From: a virus
IMG/VR virus record: IMGVR_UViG_3300033153_007068
Span: 1-36,604 of that record
DNA: 36,604 nucleotides
Direction: 5' to 3' (one strand)
The translations under genes and the position numbers were made by a program. Positions 21,546 to 30,705 of the stretch are shown one piece after another. A model generated the notes under the pieces. It saw only the letters and a program-made list of their open reading frames with translations, was not told the DNA's origin and searched no databases. Positions within the stretch are counted from its first letter, which is position 1; the number at the start of each line of letters is the position of its first letter.

Positions 21546-21676
21546 CAACAAGAATTGTTTGTGCAGTTGGTGGGGGTTCTCTGGCCGAATTCAAGAATAT
21601 GACGGCCTGGGAACTCTCTTGCATAATGTCGGAATTAGAAGAAATACAAGAAGAGCAGGGGCGAAATAATGGCTAA
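20988..21676 (+). CDS. Tail assembly chaperone, frameshifted (G-T) form
   Basis: A -1 shift at 21497-21503 gives a 229-residue product: 172 residues of the short form followed by RYKLDWKPAKYIELATRIVC and a helical end (ELSCIMSELEEIQEEQG). The T part would bind the tape measure protein. It ends eight bases into the tape measure gene. A minor fraction of ribosomes would make this form. Confidence 0.87.
21497..21543 (+). promoter_or_regulatory. Programmed -1 ribosomal frameshift signal
   Basis: The heptamer T TTT TTC (21497-21503) fits X XXY YYZ in the zero frame. After a 6-base spacer, AGCTCGAT (21510-21517) pairs perfectly with ATCGAGCT (21536-21543). Heptamer, spacer and stem match the known architecture of -1 frameshift sites in phage tail chaperone genes. 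Confidence 0.88.
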
Positions 21677-23459
21677 TTATTCAACATCATATATTTATAG
21701 ACTTAAAGACAAAATGACTCCTGTGATGAAAAAGATCACTAGAAGTTTTAAAAGAATGTATATTAAATCTAGAATAGCTGCAAAGAAAATGGCCAAGAGT
21801 TTTAAAAAAGCTGGCAAAAACATGAAAGATATGGGTAAAAGCATTCTGGGTGCTGGTGTTGTTGTTGCTGGAGCTATTGGAGTAATCGTTAAGAGTGCGG
21901 CAGATTATGAACAGTCGCTTGTAAATATGAAAGCCATTACCCAAGCGACTGGTGAAGAAATGAAGAAACTTGATGCATTAGCCATGCAACTTGGAAGAGA
22001 TACTGCATGGAGTGCCAAAGAAGCGGTAAATGGTCAGATAGAACTTGCGAAAGCAGGATTGACGACAAGCCGAATTTTGGGCGGTGCATTAAAAAGCTCT
22101 CTGGATTTAGCAAGCTCAACAACTCTTGACTTGTCAGAAGCTTCTGAAATGACAGCCTTTGGTTTAAAGCTTTTCGCACATGAAGGAATTAACGCCGCAA
22201 AAGTTGCAAATTATTTTGCAGCAGTTGAAAATAAAAGTGCTGGTGATGCAAGAAATTTAAAAGAAGCACTTACACAAGTTGCTCCAGCTGTTACAGCCTT
22301 AAAATTAAACTTTGAAGATGTAAACGCCGCACTTGCGAGTTTTGCAGATAATCAAATAAAAGGCGGTCGAGCTGGTACAGGTTTAAGAAACACTCTTTTA
22401 AGATTGCAACCTATGAGTAAAGAAGCCGCGGACACAATGTTGAGGCTTGGCATTATAACAAAAAATGGTGCTAATGAGTTTTTTACTGCTGGTGGCAAAA
22501 TGGAAGGATTGTCAAAAATAGCAGAAGTTTTAAAAACAAAAATGTCTCATCTAACCGAAAAAGAACTTGCTAGAGATATGGACACAATGTTCGGGATGCA
22601 AGGACTTGCCGGTGGTATTGGATTATTAAAAGCAGGCGCAAAGGGAATTGATGAATATAAAAATAAACTTGCAAAAGTCAGCGCTGAAAGATTAGCAGAA
22701 GAAAAACTAAAATCTTTAAGCGGTCAAATGACTATTTTAAAAGGTTCTATAGAAACAAGCACTATCGCATTAGGTACGACATTGCTACCAATATTAACAC
22801 CACTTGCAAAAAATATTGCAAAAGTTGTGAATTCTATTACTGCATGGGTGCAAGATAATCCAAAATTATCAAAGACTATCATGAAAGTGGCCGCTGCTGT
22901 AGGTGGCTTTTTGATAGTTGTCGGGGGAGCTTCTTTTATTGTCGGAACTCTTTTGACAATAATCGGTGGTTTGTCTCTTCCAATTATTGCAGTTATTGCA
23001 GCAGTCGTTGCACTAGGTGTGGCAATATACCAGGTGTTTAATCATTGGGATGTTTTAGCTGAGGGTTTTTCTAGTCTATGGAAGACAATAGGCGGAACAG
23101 TCGCAATAATCGTTGATGAATATATTAAGCCGTTTTTTACCGAGATTGGAAAATATTTCAGTAGTCTTTGGGATAGAATAATGAAAATAGTCAATTATGT
23201 TGCAAGTACTGGCAGTAAAATCAAATCTTTTTTTGGATTTGGTGGTAAAGATATGAATATGAACCTAAATAAAAATCTGACTAGCGATTTTAGTGCAGAT
23301 TTAAACCCGAGAAGACTACAGCCACAACGACAAAGCGTAGATGTTAACACCAGACAAGATATCGGCGGCACATTGGATATCCGCATTGACAATAAAGGGA
23401 AAAGCAAGCTGGTATCCAGCTCAAATAATGGCAATTTAGGTTATCAATTAGGACATTAA
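21669..23459 (+). CDS. Tail tape measure protein (TP901 core)
   Basis: The 596-residue protein sets tail length. It has a basic N-terminus, a TP901-type core (YEQSLVNMKAITQATGEEMK; WSAKEAVNGQIELAKAGL; NQIKGGRAGTGLRNTLLRLQ) and a strongly hydrophobic region at about residues 410-457 (several candidate membrane segments) used in DNA delivery. By the usual rule of about 0.15 nm per residue the tail would be near 90 nm (inference). It overlaps the frameshifted chaperone end. Confidence 0.93.
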   Translation: MANYSTSYIYRLKDKMTPVMKKITRSFKRMYIKSRIAAKKMAKSFKKAGKNMKDMGKSILGAGVVVAGAIGVIVKSAADYEQSLVNMKAITQATGEEMKKLDALAMQLGRDTAWSAKEAVNGQIELAKAGLTTSRILGGALKSSLDLASSTTLDLSEASEMTAFGLKLFAHEGINAAKVANYFAAVENKSAGDARNLKEALTQVAPAVTALKLNFEDVNAALASFADNQIKGGRAGTGLRNTLLRLQPMSKEAADTMLRLGIITKNGANEFFTAGGKMEGLSKIAEVLKTKMSHLTEKELARDMDTMFGMQGLAGGIGLLKAGAKGIDEYKNKLAKVSAERLAEEKLKSLSGQMTILKGSIETSTIALGTTLLPILTPLAKNIAKVVNSITAWVQDNPKLSKTIMKVAAAVGGFLIVVGGASFIVGTLLTIIGGLSLPIIAVIAAVVALGVAIYQVFNHWDVLAEGFSSLWKTIGGTVAIIVDEYIKPFFTEIGKYFSSLWDRIMKIVNYVASTGSKIKSFFGFGGKDMNMNLNKNLTSDFSADLNPRRLQPQRQSVDVNTRQDIGGTLDIRIDNKGKSKLVSSSNNGNLGYQLGH

Positions 23460-23462
23460 AAA

Positions 23463-24752
23463 ATGAGAATAGACAGCCTTTTAAAAGCAAAGTATAAAGA
23501 ATTTGAAATATTGGTATTAAGCGAGACTGAATCAGGAGGAAGAAAACTTGTAGTTTTTGATTATCCAAATTCAAGCAGCCGAACAATTCAAGATCTGGGA
23601 GGATTACCACAAACATTTACAATTCAATGCGTTTTAGCTGGATCTAGTTATTTGGCAAAAGCTGAAAGATTCAGATCACTTTTAGTAGATGGTAATTCAG
23701 GCAGTTTAGTTTTACAGTCTATAGGAACAGTGGACGCCAAAGTTGATACATATCAAAGAAATTTCAGAATTGAGCAAACAGGTATTGTTGTTTTTGACAT
23801 TACTTTCCAAATTGAAAACATGCTTGATACAAAAAAGAAATTTCCTATTGTAACTGAGCAAGATATTTATAATGAATTTTATAATAGTCAAGACACTCTT
23901 GCAAGTACAATGCTTAATTTAAAACTTGATCCAACAACAGAATTTAATACATTGATGCAACAATCAGACATAGGAACAGCTTGCAAAAATTTAAAAGAAA
24001 CTTTCGATAATGTAGAGAATGCAGCATCTAACCTTGAAAAATCTTTAGCAGAAATTAATGACATGATTTTTGACACCGCAAATTATGTTGATAGAATGGT
24101 TACAAATAGTGTTTTTGGTGAGGTTGTAGCAAGCGGAAAGAATGCCTATACAAAATGTAAGTCACTTTGCAATTATGGTTATGATTTTGTGACAAGAGTC
24201 TTAAACTCTCAAAGCACTGTCGATTTAGCAAAAGGTGGCGAGTATATAACTGATCTTGGAGAAGATTTTAATATTCCTGTTTGGGATTTTAACACAGTAG
24301 AAATTAGAGAACGAAATAAAAGCAGAATAGTTTTGACAGAAACGACAAGAGCAAATGCAATATTAACAACATTTCAACAAGTTGTTGTCAATGGAGTTTT
24401 GGGTGAAACACTAGAAGAGATAAATCTAATCAAAAATGATTTGGCAAAAATATTTGATGAACTTCTTAATGGTTCACAAGGGAAACATGTTTTTGCTGAC
24501 AATACTTTTTTGTCAGATTTAATTAATTTCAAAAATCTTATTGATAAATATATTCAACAAAAAGAAGAGTTTGTATATCATCAAACCACACTTGATGTTG
24601 CTTTTAATGTTCCATCTATTTTGAGTTATGATCTTTATATTGACGAAGAAAAAACAAGAGATAATCTTGACAAAAAAGCTGAATTACTTACTCAGATAAA
24701 TGATTACAAACAAATATTTAAAGGAATAACTAATATTCTGGAGCGTTCTTGA
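23463..24752 (+). CDS. Mu gpN-like tail/baseplate protein (DNA circulation N-terminal domain)
   Basis: The 429-residue protein starts three bases after the tape measure gene. Residues 10-120 match the N-terminal domain known as DNA circulation protein N (Mu gp43): GGRKLVVFDYPNSSSRTIQD, LGGLPQTFTIQCVLAG, then FRIEQTGIVVFDITFQIEN. The rest is helical. In Mu-type phages it is part of the baseplate hub. The stop overlaps the next ATG. Confidence 0.88.
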   Translation: MRIDSLLKAKYKEFEILVLSETESGGRKLVVFDYPNSSSRTIQDLGGLPQTFTIQCVLAGSSYLAKAERFRSLLVDGNSGSLVLQSIGTVDAKVDTYQRNFRIEQTGIVVFDITFQIENMLDTKKKFPIVTEQDIYNEFYNSQDTLASTMLNLKLDPTTEFNTLMQQSDIGTACKNLKETFDNVENAASNLEKSLAEINDMIFDTANYVDRMVTNSVFGEVVASGKNAYTKCKSLCNYGYDFVTRVLNSQSTVDLAKGGEYITDLGEDFNIPVWDFNTVEIRERNKSRIVLTETTRANAILTTFQQVVVNGVLGETLEEINLIKNDLAKIFDELLNGSQGKHVFADNTFLSDLINFKNLIDKYIQQKEEFVYHQTTLDVAFNVPSILSYDLYIDEEKTRDNLDKKAELLTQINDYKQIFKGITNILERS

Positions 24753-25828
24753 TGATTGAAATATATATTGATGGTCATAAATTTGAAGATGCAACAGAAA
24801 AGAAAATTAATCTTGATATGGCTAATATTTCTGGGAGTTTTTCATTTAGCACTGATAAAAAAGTTGCTTTTCTTTCTGGAATGATCGTTGAAATGTATGT
24901 TGATGATGAACTTATGATTGATGGATATATTGACAATGTTGTTGAATCAAACGAAGACGGATATGAAATGACTATAGAGGGCAGGGATTCTGTTTGTGAT
25001 TTAATAGACTCAAGTTTACCTGATAATTCAAAAACTATGAAAAAAGGCGTAAACCTTAGCACTATGATTCAAAACATTATCAATGATCTTGAATTAGAAT
25101 TACGAGTTGATAGTGAAGTTTTTGTTAAAGCCTTTGATAAGATCGAATCAGAAGCAGGCGAAAGCGGAGCAAATGCATTAGAATATATTATGTCTTATGC
25201 AAGAAAAAGGGGCGTTTATTTACGTACTGTTGGAAAAAACGTTGTTATTTACAGAATAGAAAACATAAAACAAGATTATTCTTTTGAAACTGGAATTAAT
25301 ATTGTTTCGAGTAAGAAGATAACTAATTTGCAAAACAGATTTTCAAAATATGTTGTCAAAAGTCAACTTCAAGGCCGTCAAGGATATGGAGGGAAAGAGT
25401 TTTTTCAAAAAGGAGAAGCAAAAGATGACTCTGTCAGAGATGGTAGATATTTAGAAATAGTAGCAACAGAAAACATGAGTAATGAAGAGTGCAAGACAAG
25501 GGCAAACGAAGAAGCAAATATTAGAAGATTGCAAAGTTTTTCTTATTCGCTTACAACTCCTAATCATTCCCAAGATGGCAAAGTTTTTGACATTACAAAA
25601 GGAGTCCGTGTTAATGACACAGCTCTTGACGTTGCTGGCCTATTTGTTTTAAACTCTGTTGAATTTTCGGAAAGTGTAGAAGACGGAGAAAAAACAACTT
25701 TAGGATTAACTTTCCCAGATGCCTACTCTTTAGATGCAAGTATGACAACAAAAACAGAAAAAAGAATTGATGTAAATGAGCATAAGCCGAAGAAAAAAAA
25801 AGGATCTTCTAAATGGTGGTTGAAATGA
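24752..25828 (+). CDS. Mu gpP-like baseplate hub protein (gp44)
   Basis: The 358-residue protein starts at ATG 24752, nine bases after GGAG (TTG 24749 is a less likely start). It has the hub fold signature: IVEMYVDDELMIDGYIDNVV, EMTIEGRDSVCDLIDSSL, and GANALEYIMSYARKRGVYLR. Related to gpD/gp27-type hub proteins that hold the central spike. It ends in a Lys-rich tail. Order gp43-gp44-gp45 is as in Mu. Confidence 0.9.
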   Translation: MIEIYIDGHKFEDATEKKINLDMANISGSFSFSTDKKVAFLSGMIVEMYVDDELMIDGYIDNVVESNEDGYEMTIEGRDSVCDLIDSSLPDNSKTMKKGVNLSTMIQNIINDLELELRVDSEVFVKAFDKIESEAGESGANALEYIMSYARKRGVYLRTVGKNVVIYRIENIKQDYSFETGINIVSSKKITNLQNRFSKYVVKSQLQGRQGYGGKEFFQKGEAKDDSVRDGRYLEIVATENMSNEECKTRANEEANIRRLQSFSYSLTTPNHSQDGKVFDITKGVRVNDTALDVAGLFVLNSVEFSESVEDGEKTTLGLTFPDAYSLDASMTTKTEKRIDVNEHKPKKKKGSSKWWLK

Positions 25829-26370
25829 ATATTTTAAACAAAATAAAAAATCTTATAAAATTTGGTTTGTTGAAAAACTTAAAAGATGAAGATCAAGACC
25901 AAATAGCCAAAACAGAATATATGGGCGTGGAACAAGAAGGGATTTTATATAATCCATATGGGTTTTATTCAAAACCTGTAAATGGTAGTCGATGCTTGAT
26001 TCACAATGTCGGCGGTTCTGAAAATAGTCAAGTTGTTTATGCTTGGAATCCAAAGAACAGGCCATCTATAGAAAATGGTGAATCTGCATTGTGGAACGAA
26101 AAAAGCAAATGCGGTGTCTATGTTAGGAATGACGGCACTATTGAAATTGATAATAAAAAAAGAAATGTTAAAATAAAAGAAGATTCGATTGTTATTGAGA
26201 ATAAAGACAGCTTGCCTATTGGTGATATTAACTGGGGAACACAAGGAATATTGGATATGGTTAAAAATTGGCGAGGGGTTGGTAATTTATCAATCCCAGT
26301 TCCCGCAGATCCAGCAACAATAGCAATAATTGAAAAAATGCTGACTGAAAGTAAGCTGGAGATCAAATGA
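25825..26370 (+). CDS. Mu gp45-like baseplate spike protein
   Basis: The 181-residue protein starts at ATG 25825 in an ATGA overlap; ATG 25813 is an alternative that adds four residues. GFYSKPVNGSRCLIHNVGG, ESALWNEKSKCGVYVRNDG and TIEIDNKKRNVKIKED match the OB-fold and beta-strand repeat of gp45/gpV-type spikes that pierce the outer membrane. The C-terminal part is short and has no clear metal-binding tip. Confidence 0.85.
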   Translation: MNILNKIKNLIKFGLLKNLKDEDQDQIAKTEYMGVEQEGILYNPYGFYSKPVNGSRCLIHNVGGSENSQVVYAWNPKNRPSIENGESALWNEKSKCGVYVRNDGTIEIDNKKRNVKIKEDSIVIENKDSLPIGDINWGTQGILDMVKNWRGVGNLSIPVPADPATIAIIEKMLTESKLEIK

Positions 26371-26888
26371 GTGATAAAATAACAAATTATCTGCCGATTG
26401 CTCAATATGAAAAACTACAACACACAATTGCAAGAAAATTGCTTGATACAGCAAGTACTTGTTTGAACAATGAAATTGCAGAAACTTCAGTACCTATATT
26501 AGGTGTTTATATTTGTGAAACTTCTTATTCTGGATATATAAGCGGATGTATGCTGGATTATATTAACAACGAATTGAAAACAGCAGAAGGAAGCTATAAA
26601 AGCATGTTGGAGTCAACAAAAGAAAGTGTTGAATCATTGTCTTTAAAAAACATGTGTGCTGTTTGGGAATCTGTTTTTTTAACTTCTCAAACAAAAGCAA
26701 TGTTGCAATTTAATACGAATATCAACCCTGCAACTTCTTTGCCTTGGGTACCTCCAGTTACTCCTTATGTAGTAGCTGAGGATTATGCAAGCTTGATTGA
26801 TTTATCATTGTTTGCACCTACGCCTTCAATTTTAGGTGGTGCAATACAAAGTTTTATGACAAGTGCATTCAGCACATACGGAGCTTAA
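26367..26888 (+). CDS. Unknown tail-region protein
   Basis: The 173-residue protein starts in an ATGA overlap with gp45, behind GGAG. A helical N-terminal half (KLQHTIARKLLDTASTCLNN) is followed by a Pro-rich segment (ATSLPWVPPVTPYVVAEDYA) and a Ser/Ala tail. No family is recognised. It opens the block of extra genes between gp45 and gp46 and is probably a virion or assembly protein because of its tight coupling. Confidence 0.65.
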   Translation: MSDKITNYLPIAQYEKLQHTIARKLLDTASTCLNNEIAETSVPILGVYICETSYSGYISGCMLDYINNELKTAEGSYKSMLESTKESVESLSLKNMCAVWESVFLTSQTKAMLQFNTNINPATSLPWVPPVTPYVVAEDYASLIDLSLFAPTPSILGGAIQSFMTSAFSTYGA

Positions 26889-26891
26889 AGA

Positions 26892-27299
26892 ATGACAAAA
26901 ATATTGAATTTAGAAAATGTGGCTTTCCCAGACACTCCTTTAAATGTGACAAGAAACAAAAAGGATTCTGTAAGCAATATAGGCACTGAACCTGTTACAA
27001 TAACAAAAATTGATAGTGATGAATCTGTGTTTGTTCCTGAAAGTGTAGAAACTCCAAAATTATATCCAAAAAGAGCGAGTGCAAATATCTATGTTGATAA
27101 TGACGGAAGTCTTGTAAATTCGAGTGGTGAATATTTCACAACAGAACCAAGCATCGGAAGCCAAATAGGCACTAGTGATGCAAACGGAAACATCACAATA
27201 GATTTAAGCGGCTTATTTGTTTCTATTGTTGATTCAGATAATTCAACAAACTTAGTTGATAGCGACAATACAACTTATATAATCGATAGCGGAGTATAA
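26892..27299 (+). CDS. Beta-rich structural protein, possibly ASH/hydin-like
   Basis: The 135-residue acidic protein begins with VAFPDTPLNVTRNKKDSVSN followed by IGTEPVTITKI, a pattern like ASH/hydin (choice-of-anchor D) Ig-like domains. The C-terminal part has Asp/Ser/Thr-rich strands (LVDSDNTTYIIDSG). GGAG eight bases before ATG 26892. Likely a virion surface or connector protein. The domain call is tentative. Confidence 0.6.
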   Translation: MTKILNLENVAFPDTPLNVTRNKKDSVSNIGTEPVTITKIDSDESVFVPESVETPKLYPKRASANIYVDNDGSLVNSSGEYFTTEPSIGSQIGTSDANGNITIDLSGLFVSIVDSDNSTNLVDSDNTTYIIDSGV

Positions 27300-27301
27300 A
27301 A

Positions 27302-28828
27302 ATGGTAACAACAAGAACAGATTTGTTTACAGAAATTACAAAATTAACAGAAACACAGATGGCTTTATTAAATGATCCCGACGATCTTTCCCCTCAAACG
27401 CACCCTATCAATAAGAAAATTTCAGGAGTAAATTTATTTTCAAGTTTTGTGAATGTTTCAGATATTTCAATTCCACAAAAGTTTTTTGTAAAAAAAATTG
27501 ACACTATTCAAGATCGAATGTTTAAAGTTTCTGATCTAACTGCAAGCGGATATGGAACAAGTAGTCAAACACTTGCAAGCGTAACTTTGCTAGATAATAC
27601 AGTTGCGGTTTTCTGTCAAAAAACAACAAGCTTGATAATGAATATCGTTCAAAATGATGGAACTCTTGGAAGTGATATAACTATAACAACAGGAAGAACA
27701 GAGCATCAATGGATCTCAGCATGTTTGCTAAAATGTGGTGAAAAAATAGCTTTGACTTTCTCAAGCGTGAGTCCTCAAAATAAATATTTAATGATTATCA
27801 ATATTGATGGTTCTGTTGCTGTTGCTCCTATTACGATAGGAACACATATGGGACTAACAACATTAAAACACACAAATGTGAAATCATTGCATAATGGCAA
27901 TATAGCAGTTATGTTCAATGAGTATTCCCCATCTGATCTATATGTTAGAATTTACACAGACACAGGTGTCGTTGTGACTACGGCTACGATTTCAACAGAC
28001 AACACACCATCTTTGTCCATGTCAATTTTACCAAATGGTAATATATTTTGTGCATGGGCAGGGGCATCAAGTACGACAGCTTTAAAATACAAAGTTATTG
28101 ATCAAGGTGGCAATGAGATCTTTTCTGAAAAATCAATCACAAAGGGATCTTCTTATGCAGTGAATCGAATTTCAACAGCGACAACAAGACAAGGCAATAT
28201 TATAATTATTGCAAGAATTGACACAGCTGTAACAGCTTTTACTGTTCAAGATGAAAGTTTAATTAATGAGGTAGAAATTTCAAGTGATTCTGAAAGTGAG
28301 GAAACAAAAATTGAATTACTCACAAATGACACTCTTGCTATAAGTTATGTTATGGAATTTGATGCAATAGATTTTGTATACACAAAAATAATAAATGAAA
28401 ATCTTGAAATATTAAATGAATTGACAAAAATAGCAACTCAGGAAGTATATCATTTAAATACGTTTATGAATGGAGATCTGTTTTCAATCATGCTGGATAG
28501 TTTTGGAAATATAGATAGAAAAGTTTTCAGATTTGATTCAGAAAGTAAAAGGATAACAGCATACACTGTATATTTTGCAGGAATTACAATCGATGCGGCA
28601 ACAGATAAACTTGTTTTTCTTACTCCTGATGATGCAGGATATAATTGCGAACTTGACAATATAGAAAATAGTTACAATTATGAATATGAGATTAAAAACA
28701 TAGGAGCTGCGGCAATAAATATCACAACAGCAGGGTCGGAAACAATTGACGGATCGTCATCTTATTCATTAGCCGGCCTATATAGTGTGAGGTTGAGACA
28801 ATATGACGGCACTTGGAGAAAATTATAA
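27302..28828 (+). CDS. Probable seven-bladed beta-propeller virion protein
   Basis: The 508-residue protein has an N-terminal domain (about residues 1-90) and seven repeats of about 49 residues from about 93 to 435. The repeat cores are LLDNTVAVFCQK, LLKCGEKIALTFSS, LHNGNIAVMFNE, LPNGNIFCAWAG, TRQGNIIIIARI, LTNDTLAISYVM and FMNGDLFSIMLD, each followed by a strand and a D/N-G turn. This predicts a seven-bladed propeller, often used to bind sugars or proteins. The C-terminal part is a small beta domain. Likely a tail-attached receptor-binding or spike-associated protein. Confidence 0.7.
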   Translation: MVTTRTDLFTEITKLTETQMALLNDPDDLSPQTHPINKKISGVNLFSSFVNVSDISIPQKFFVKKIDTIQDRMFKVSDLTASGYGTSSQTLASVTLLDNTVAVFCQKTTSLIMNIVQNDGTLGSDITITTGRTEHQWISACLLKCGEKIALTFSSVSPQNKYLMIINIDGSVAVAPITIGTHMGLTTLKHTNVKSLHNGNIAVMFNEYSPSDLYVRIYTDTGVVVTTATISTDNTPSLSMSILPNGNIFCAWAGASSTTALKYKVIDQGGNEIFSEKSITKGSSYAVNRISTATTRQGNIIIIARIDTAVTAFTVQDESLINEVEISSDSESEETKIELLTNDTLAISYVMEFDAIDFVYTKIINENLEILNELTKIATQEVYHLNTFMNGDLFSIMLDSFGNIDRKVFRFDSESKRITAYTVYFAGITIDAATDKLVFLTPDDAGYNCELDNIENSYNYEYEIKNIGAAAINITTAGSETIDGSSSYSLAGLYSVRLRQYDGTWRKL

Positions 28829-28845
28829 TAAATTTTAAAACTATA

Positions 28846-28884
28846 TTGACTTTTAAAACATAAAAGTGTAAACTATAGTTAACA
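28846..28884 (+). promoter_or_regulatory. Late promoter with palindromic operator, copy 2
   Basis: TTGACT (28846-28851), 17 bases, TAAACT (28869-28874). The dyad TGTAAACTATAGTTAACA (28867-28884) covers the -10 and is palindromic except for one mismatched pair. The same design occurs before the portal gene. It drives the fibre and lectin genes from 28906. Confidence 0.82.
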
Positions 28885-28905
28885 ATGTAAATAAGAGGTT
28901 ACAGG

Positions 28906-29559
28906 ATGGCAACAACAAACATCACAATTCCAGAACAAACATGGACAGAAATATCAACAGTGGGATGCGATTTCCAAGTATTGGGAGACAATTCAGTATA
29001 TGCTGTGTCTGCTGTTTCAGCCCCAACAGATTTAACAATTAAAAAAAACATACATCCTAAAAAGATTTATTCTTTTGCTGTAAATGGATCAGAAAAGCTT
29101 TTCATCTATTCTCCAATAGGTAGAGCAACAATCGCTTGTGACGAAGGAATTTCAGAAACAACAAAAGACGGATCTGCATATAATCCTACAACAGGAGCAA
29201 ACAGAATTGAAGAAATAGACCCCATCACTTTACACAACGTATCGGAAGAACATCTAATTAATGAAGTGAATCAAGCAGTTGGAACATACACAACCGTAAT
29301 CGATATGAAGAATTTCAAAAACGGTTCGATTCAGTGGGTGATCTCTGGCGGTGTGACAATGAAAATTTACATGTCAAACGATCCTGATGAAACAATAATT
29401 GCAGACATAACAAGCCTTGTTACAGGAGCAAGTTCACAAACTGATAATGATGGTGTTGGTTTTCTTGATACCAATATCAGAGTTGGAACAATAATGATAG
29501 AAATGACTACAACAGACACTTCAAACGCAACAGATGTTTTTATTTCAAGAGGCAACTGA
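28906..29559 (+). CDS. Virion structural / fibre-associated protein
   Basis: The 217-residue protein starts at ATG 28906 with AGAGG and AGG upstream. It is beta-rich, Thr/Ser/Asn-rich and lacks Cys clusters or membrane segments (TIPEQTWTEISTVGCDFQVL; AVGTYTTVIDMKNFKNGSIQ). It is the first gene behind the second late promoter, and its stop overlaps the next start. Composition and context suggest a virion surface protein. No firm family. Confidence 0.65.
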   Translation: MATTNITIPEQTWTEISTVGCDFQVLGDNSVYAVSAVSAPTDLTIKKNIHPKKIYSFAVNGSEKLFIYSPIGRATIACDEGISETTKDGSAYNPTTGANRIEEIDPITLHNVSEEHLINEVNQAVGTYTTVIDMKNFKNGSIQWVISGGVTMKIYMSNDPDETIIADITSLVTGASSQTDNDGVGFLDTNIRVGTIMIEMTTTDTSNATDVFISRGN

Positions 29560-30302
29560 TGGTTGCACATAAAACTAGCAGTGCTTTAGTCAAAAATTAT
29601 GCAACAGAATTGAGTGAAGGCAATATTAAAGGACGCTCACAGATGAATTTTGGCGGTAGAAATGATGCTGTTGGAACAAGTGAAGAAACTTTATGGACAC
29701 AAGGCGGAATTTATGTCTATCTTGTAGAAGACACACAGCTTTATATATCAAGCACAGACACAGACGATACTGCGGTCAATGTTGTTGTTATTGGATTGAA
29801 TGAAGCCGGGGAACAAGTTGTCAGATCAGCTACAACAAATGGTCAGAATCAAGTTGAGATAAGTGGCTTAATGTGGCGTGTTTTTGCGATGCAAGTTGTC
29901 GGAACCACAGCCCCTTTAGGAGATTTGTATCTTGCCGAGACAGACAGTTTGGATGCTGGAAAACCAGAGGACCCAGACACTATAAAAGCAAAAATGATAC
30001 AAGGCGAAAATGTTGCTACGAATGCAACTTATACAGTTCCAGCAGGAAAAAAATTGTTGCTAAAAAGACAGCGTTTGACTGTGTCCGCAGGTAAGTCCGC
30101 AAAAATCGCAATAAATGTGAGACTTCAAGGTGGATTGTTTACAAAAGTTTTTTATGAAGTTTTTGAAAAAGCGATAAGTTTTAACTATGAATATTCTTCA
30201 CCCCCATTGCCAGCTTTCACAGATATTGAGATAAGTTGTTCTGGTTCGGCATCGGGAACCGAAATATCAACATCATTGGATGGCGAATTAATAGACATTT
30301 AA
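29559..30302 (+). CDS. Phage virion structural protein (YTVPAGK family)
   Basis: The 247-residue protein has the pattern of a widespread virion protein family: GRNDAVGTSEETLWTQGGIY, SSTDTDDTAVNVVVIGLNEA, then NATYTVPAGKKLLLKRQRLT. Such proteins are found as fibre, decoration or connector parts in many tailed phages. The start shares a base with the previous stop (TGATG), so the two are probably made together. Confidence 0.72.
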   Translation: MVAHKTSSALVKNYATELSEGNIKGRSQMNFGGRNDAVGTSEETLWTQGGIYVYLVEDTQLYISSTDTDDTAVNVVVIGLNEAGEQVVRSATTNGQNQVEISGLMWRVFAMQVVGTTAPLGDLYLAETDSLDAGKPEDPDTIKAKMIQGENVATNATYTVPAGKKLLLKRQRLTVSAGKSAKIAINVRLQGGLFTKVFYEVFEKAISFNYEYSSPPLPAFTDIEISCSGSASGTEISTSLDGELIDI

Positions 30303-30319
30303 AATAAAAGGAGATAATA

Positions 30320-30703
30320 ATGAGTTTTAAGAATTTAAAACCGAAAAAAATAGAAATTAAAACAAAAGTTGGTGGCCTTACAATGGACCAACAAAAAAAG
30401 TTTATCGATTTATATGCAGATGGAAAAAGCGAGCTAGATATAAAACACTCAATGTTTAGAGAAATAAAAGGAGATTTCAGGCATTTAATAAAACCACACA
30501 TTCAGCTTTTAAAAATTACCGAAAAATTCTGTTTTTCATTGATGGAAAAAAAAGAAAAACCAACAACATTGACAGAGCTTAGAAAAACAGTAAATAACAA
30601 ATTTCCTGAATGGAATAACGAAATTATTGATTACTTGGTTGGTAAAATTGTTTCTGCAACAGGAACATTTAAAGAATATTCTGCAACTTTTAACAAGGTG
30701 TAA
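30320..30703 (+). CDS. Hypothetical basic protein in the tail block
   Basis: The 127-residue protein starts at ATG 30320 behind AAGGAG. It is helical and Lys-rich (TMDQQKKFIDLYADGKSELD; TLTELRKTVNNKFPEWNNEI), unlike its beta-rich neighbours. It may be an assembly factor or fibre chaperone. No family is recognised. Confidence 0.65.
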   Translation: MSFKNLKPKKIEIKTKVGGLTMDQQKKFIDLYADGKSELDIKHSMFREIKGDFRHLIKPHIQLLKITEKFCFSLMEKKEKPTTLTELRKTVNNKFPEWNNEIIDYLVGKIVSATGTFKEYSATFNKV

Positions 30704-30705
30704 AA

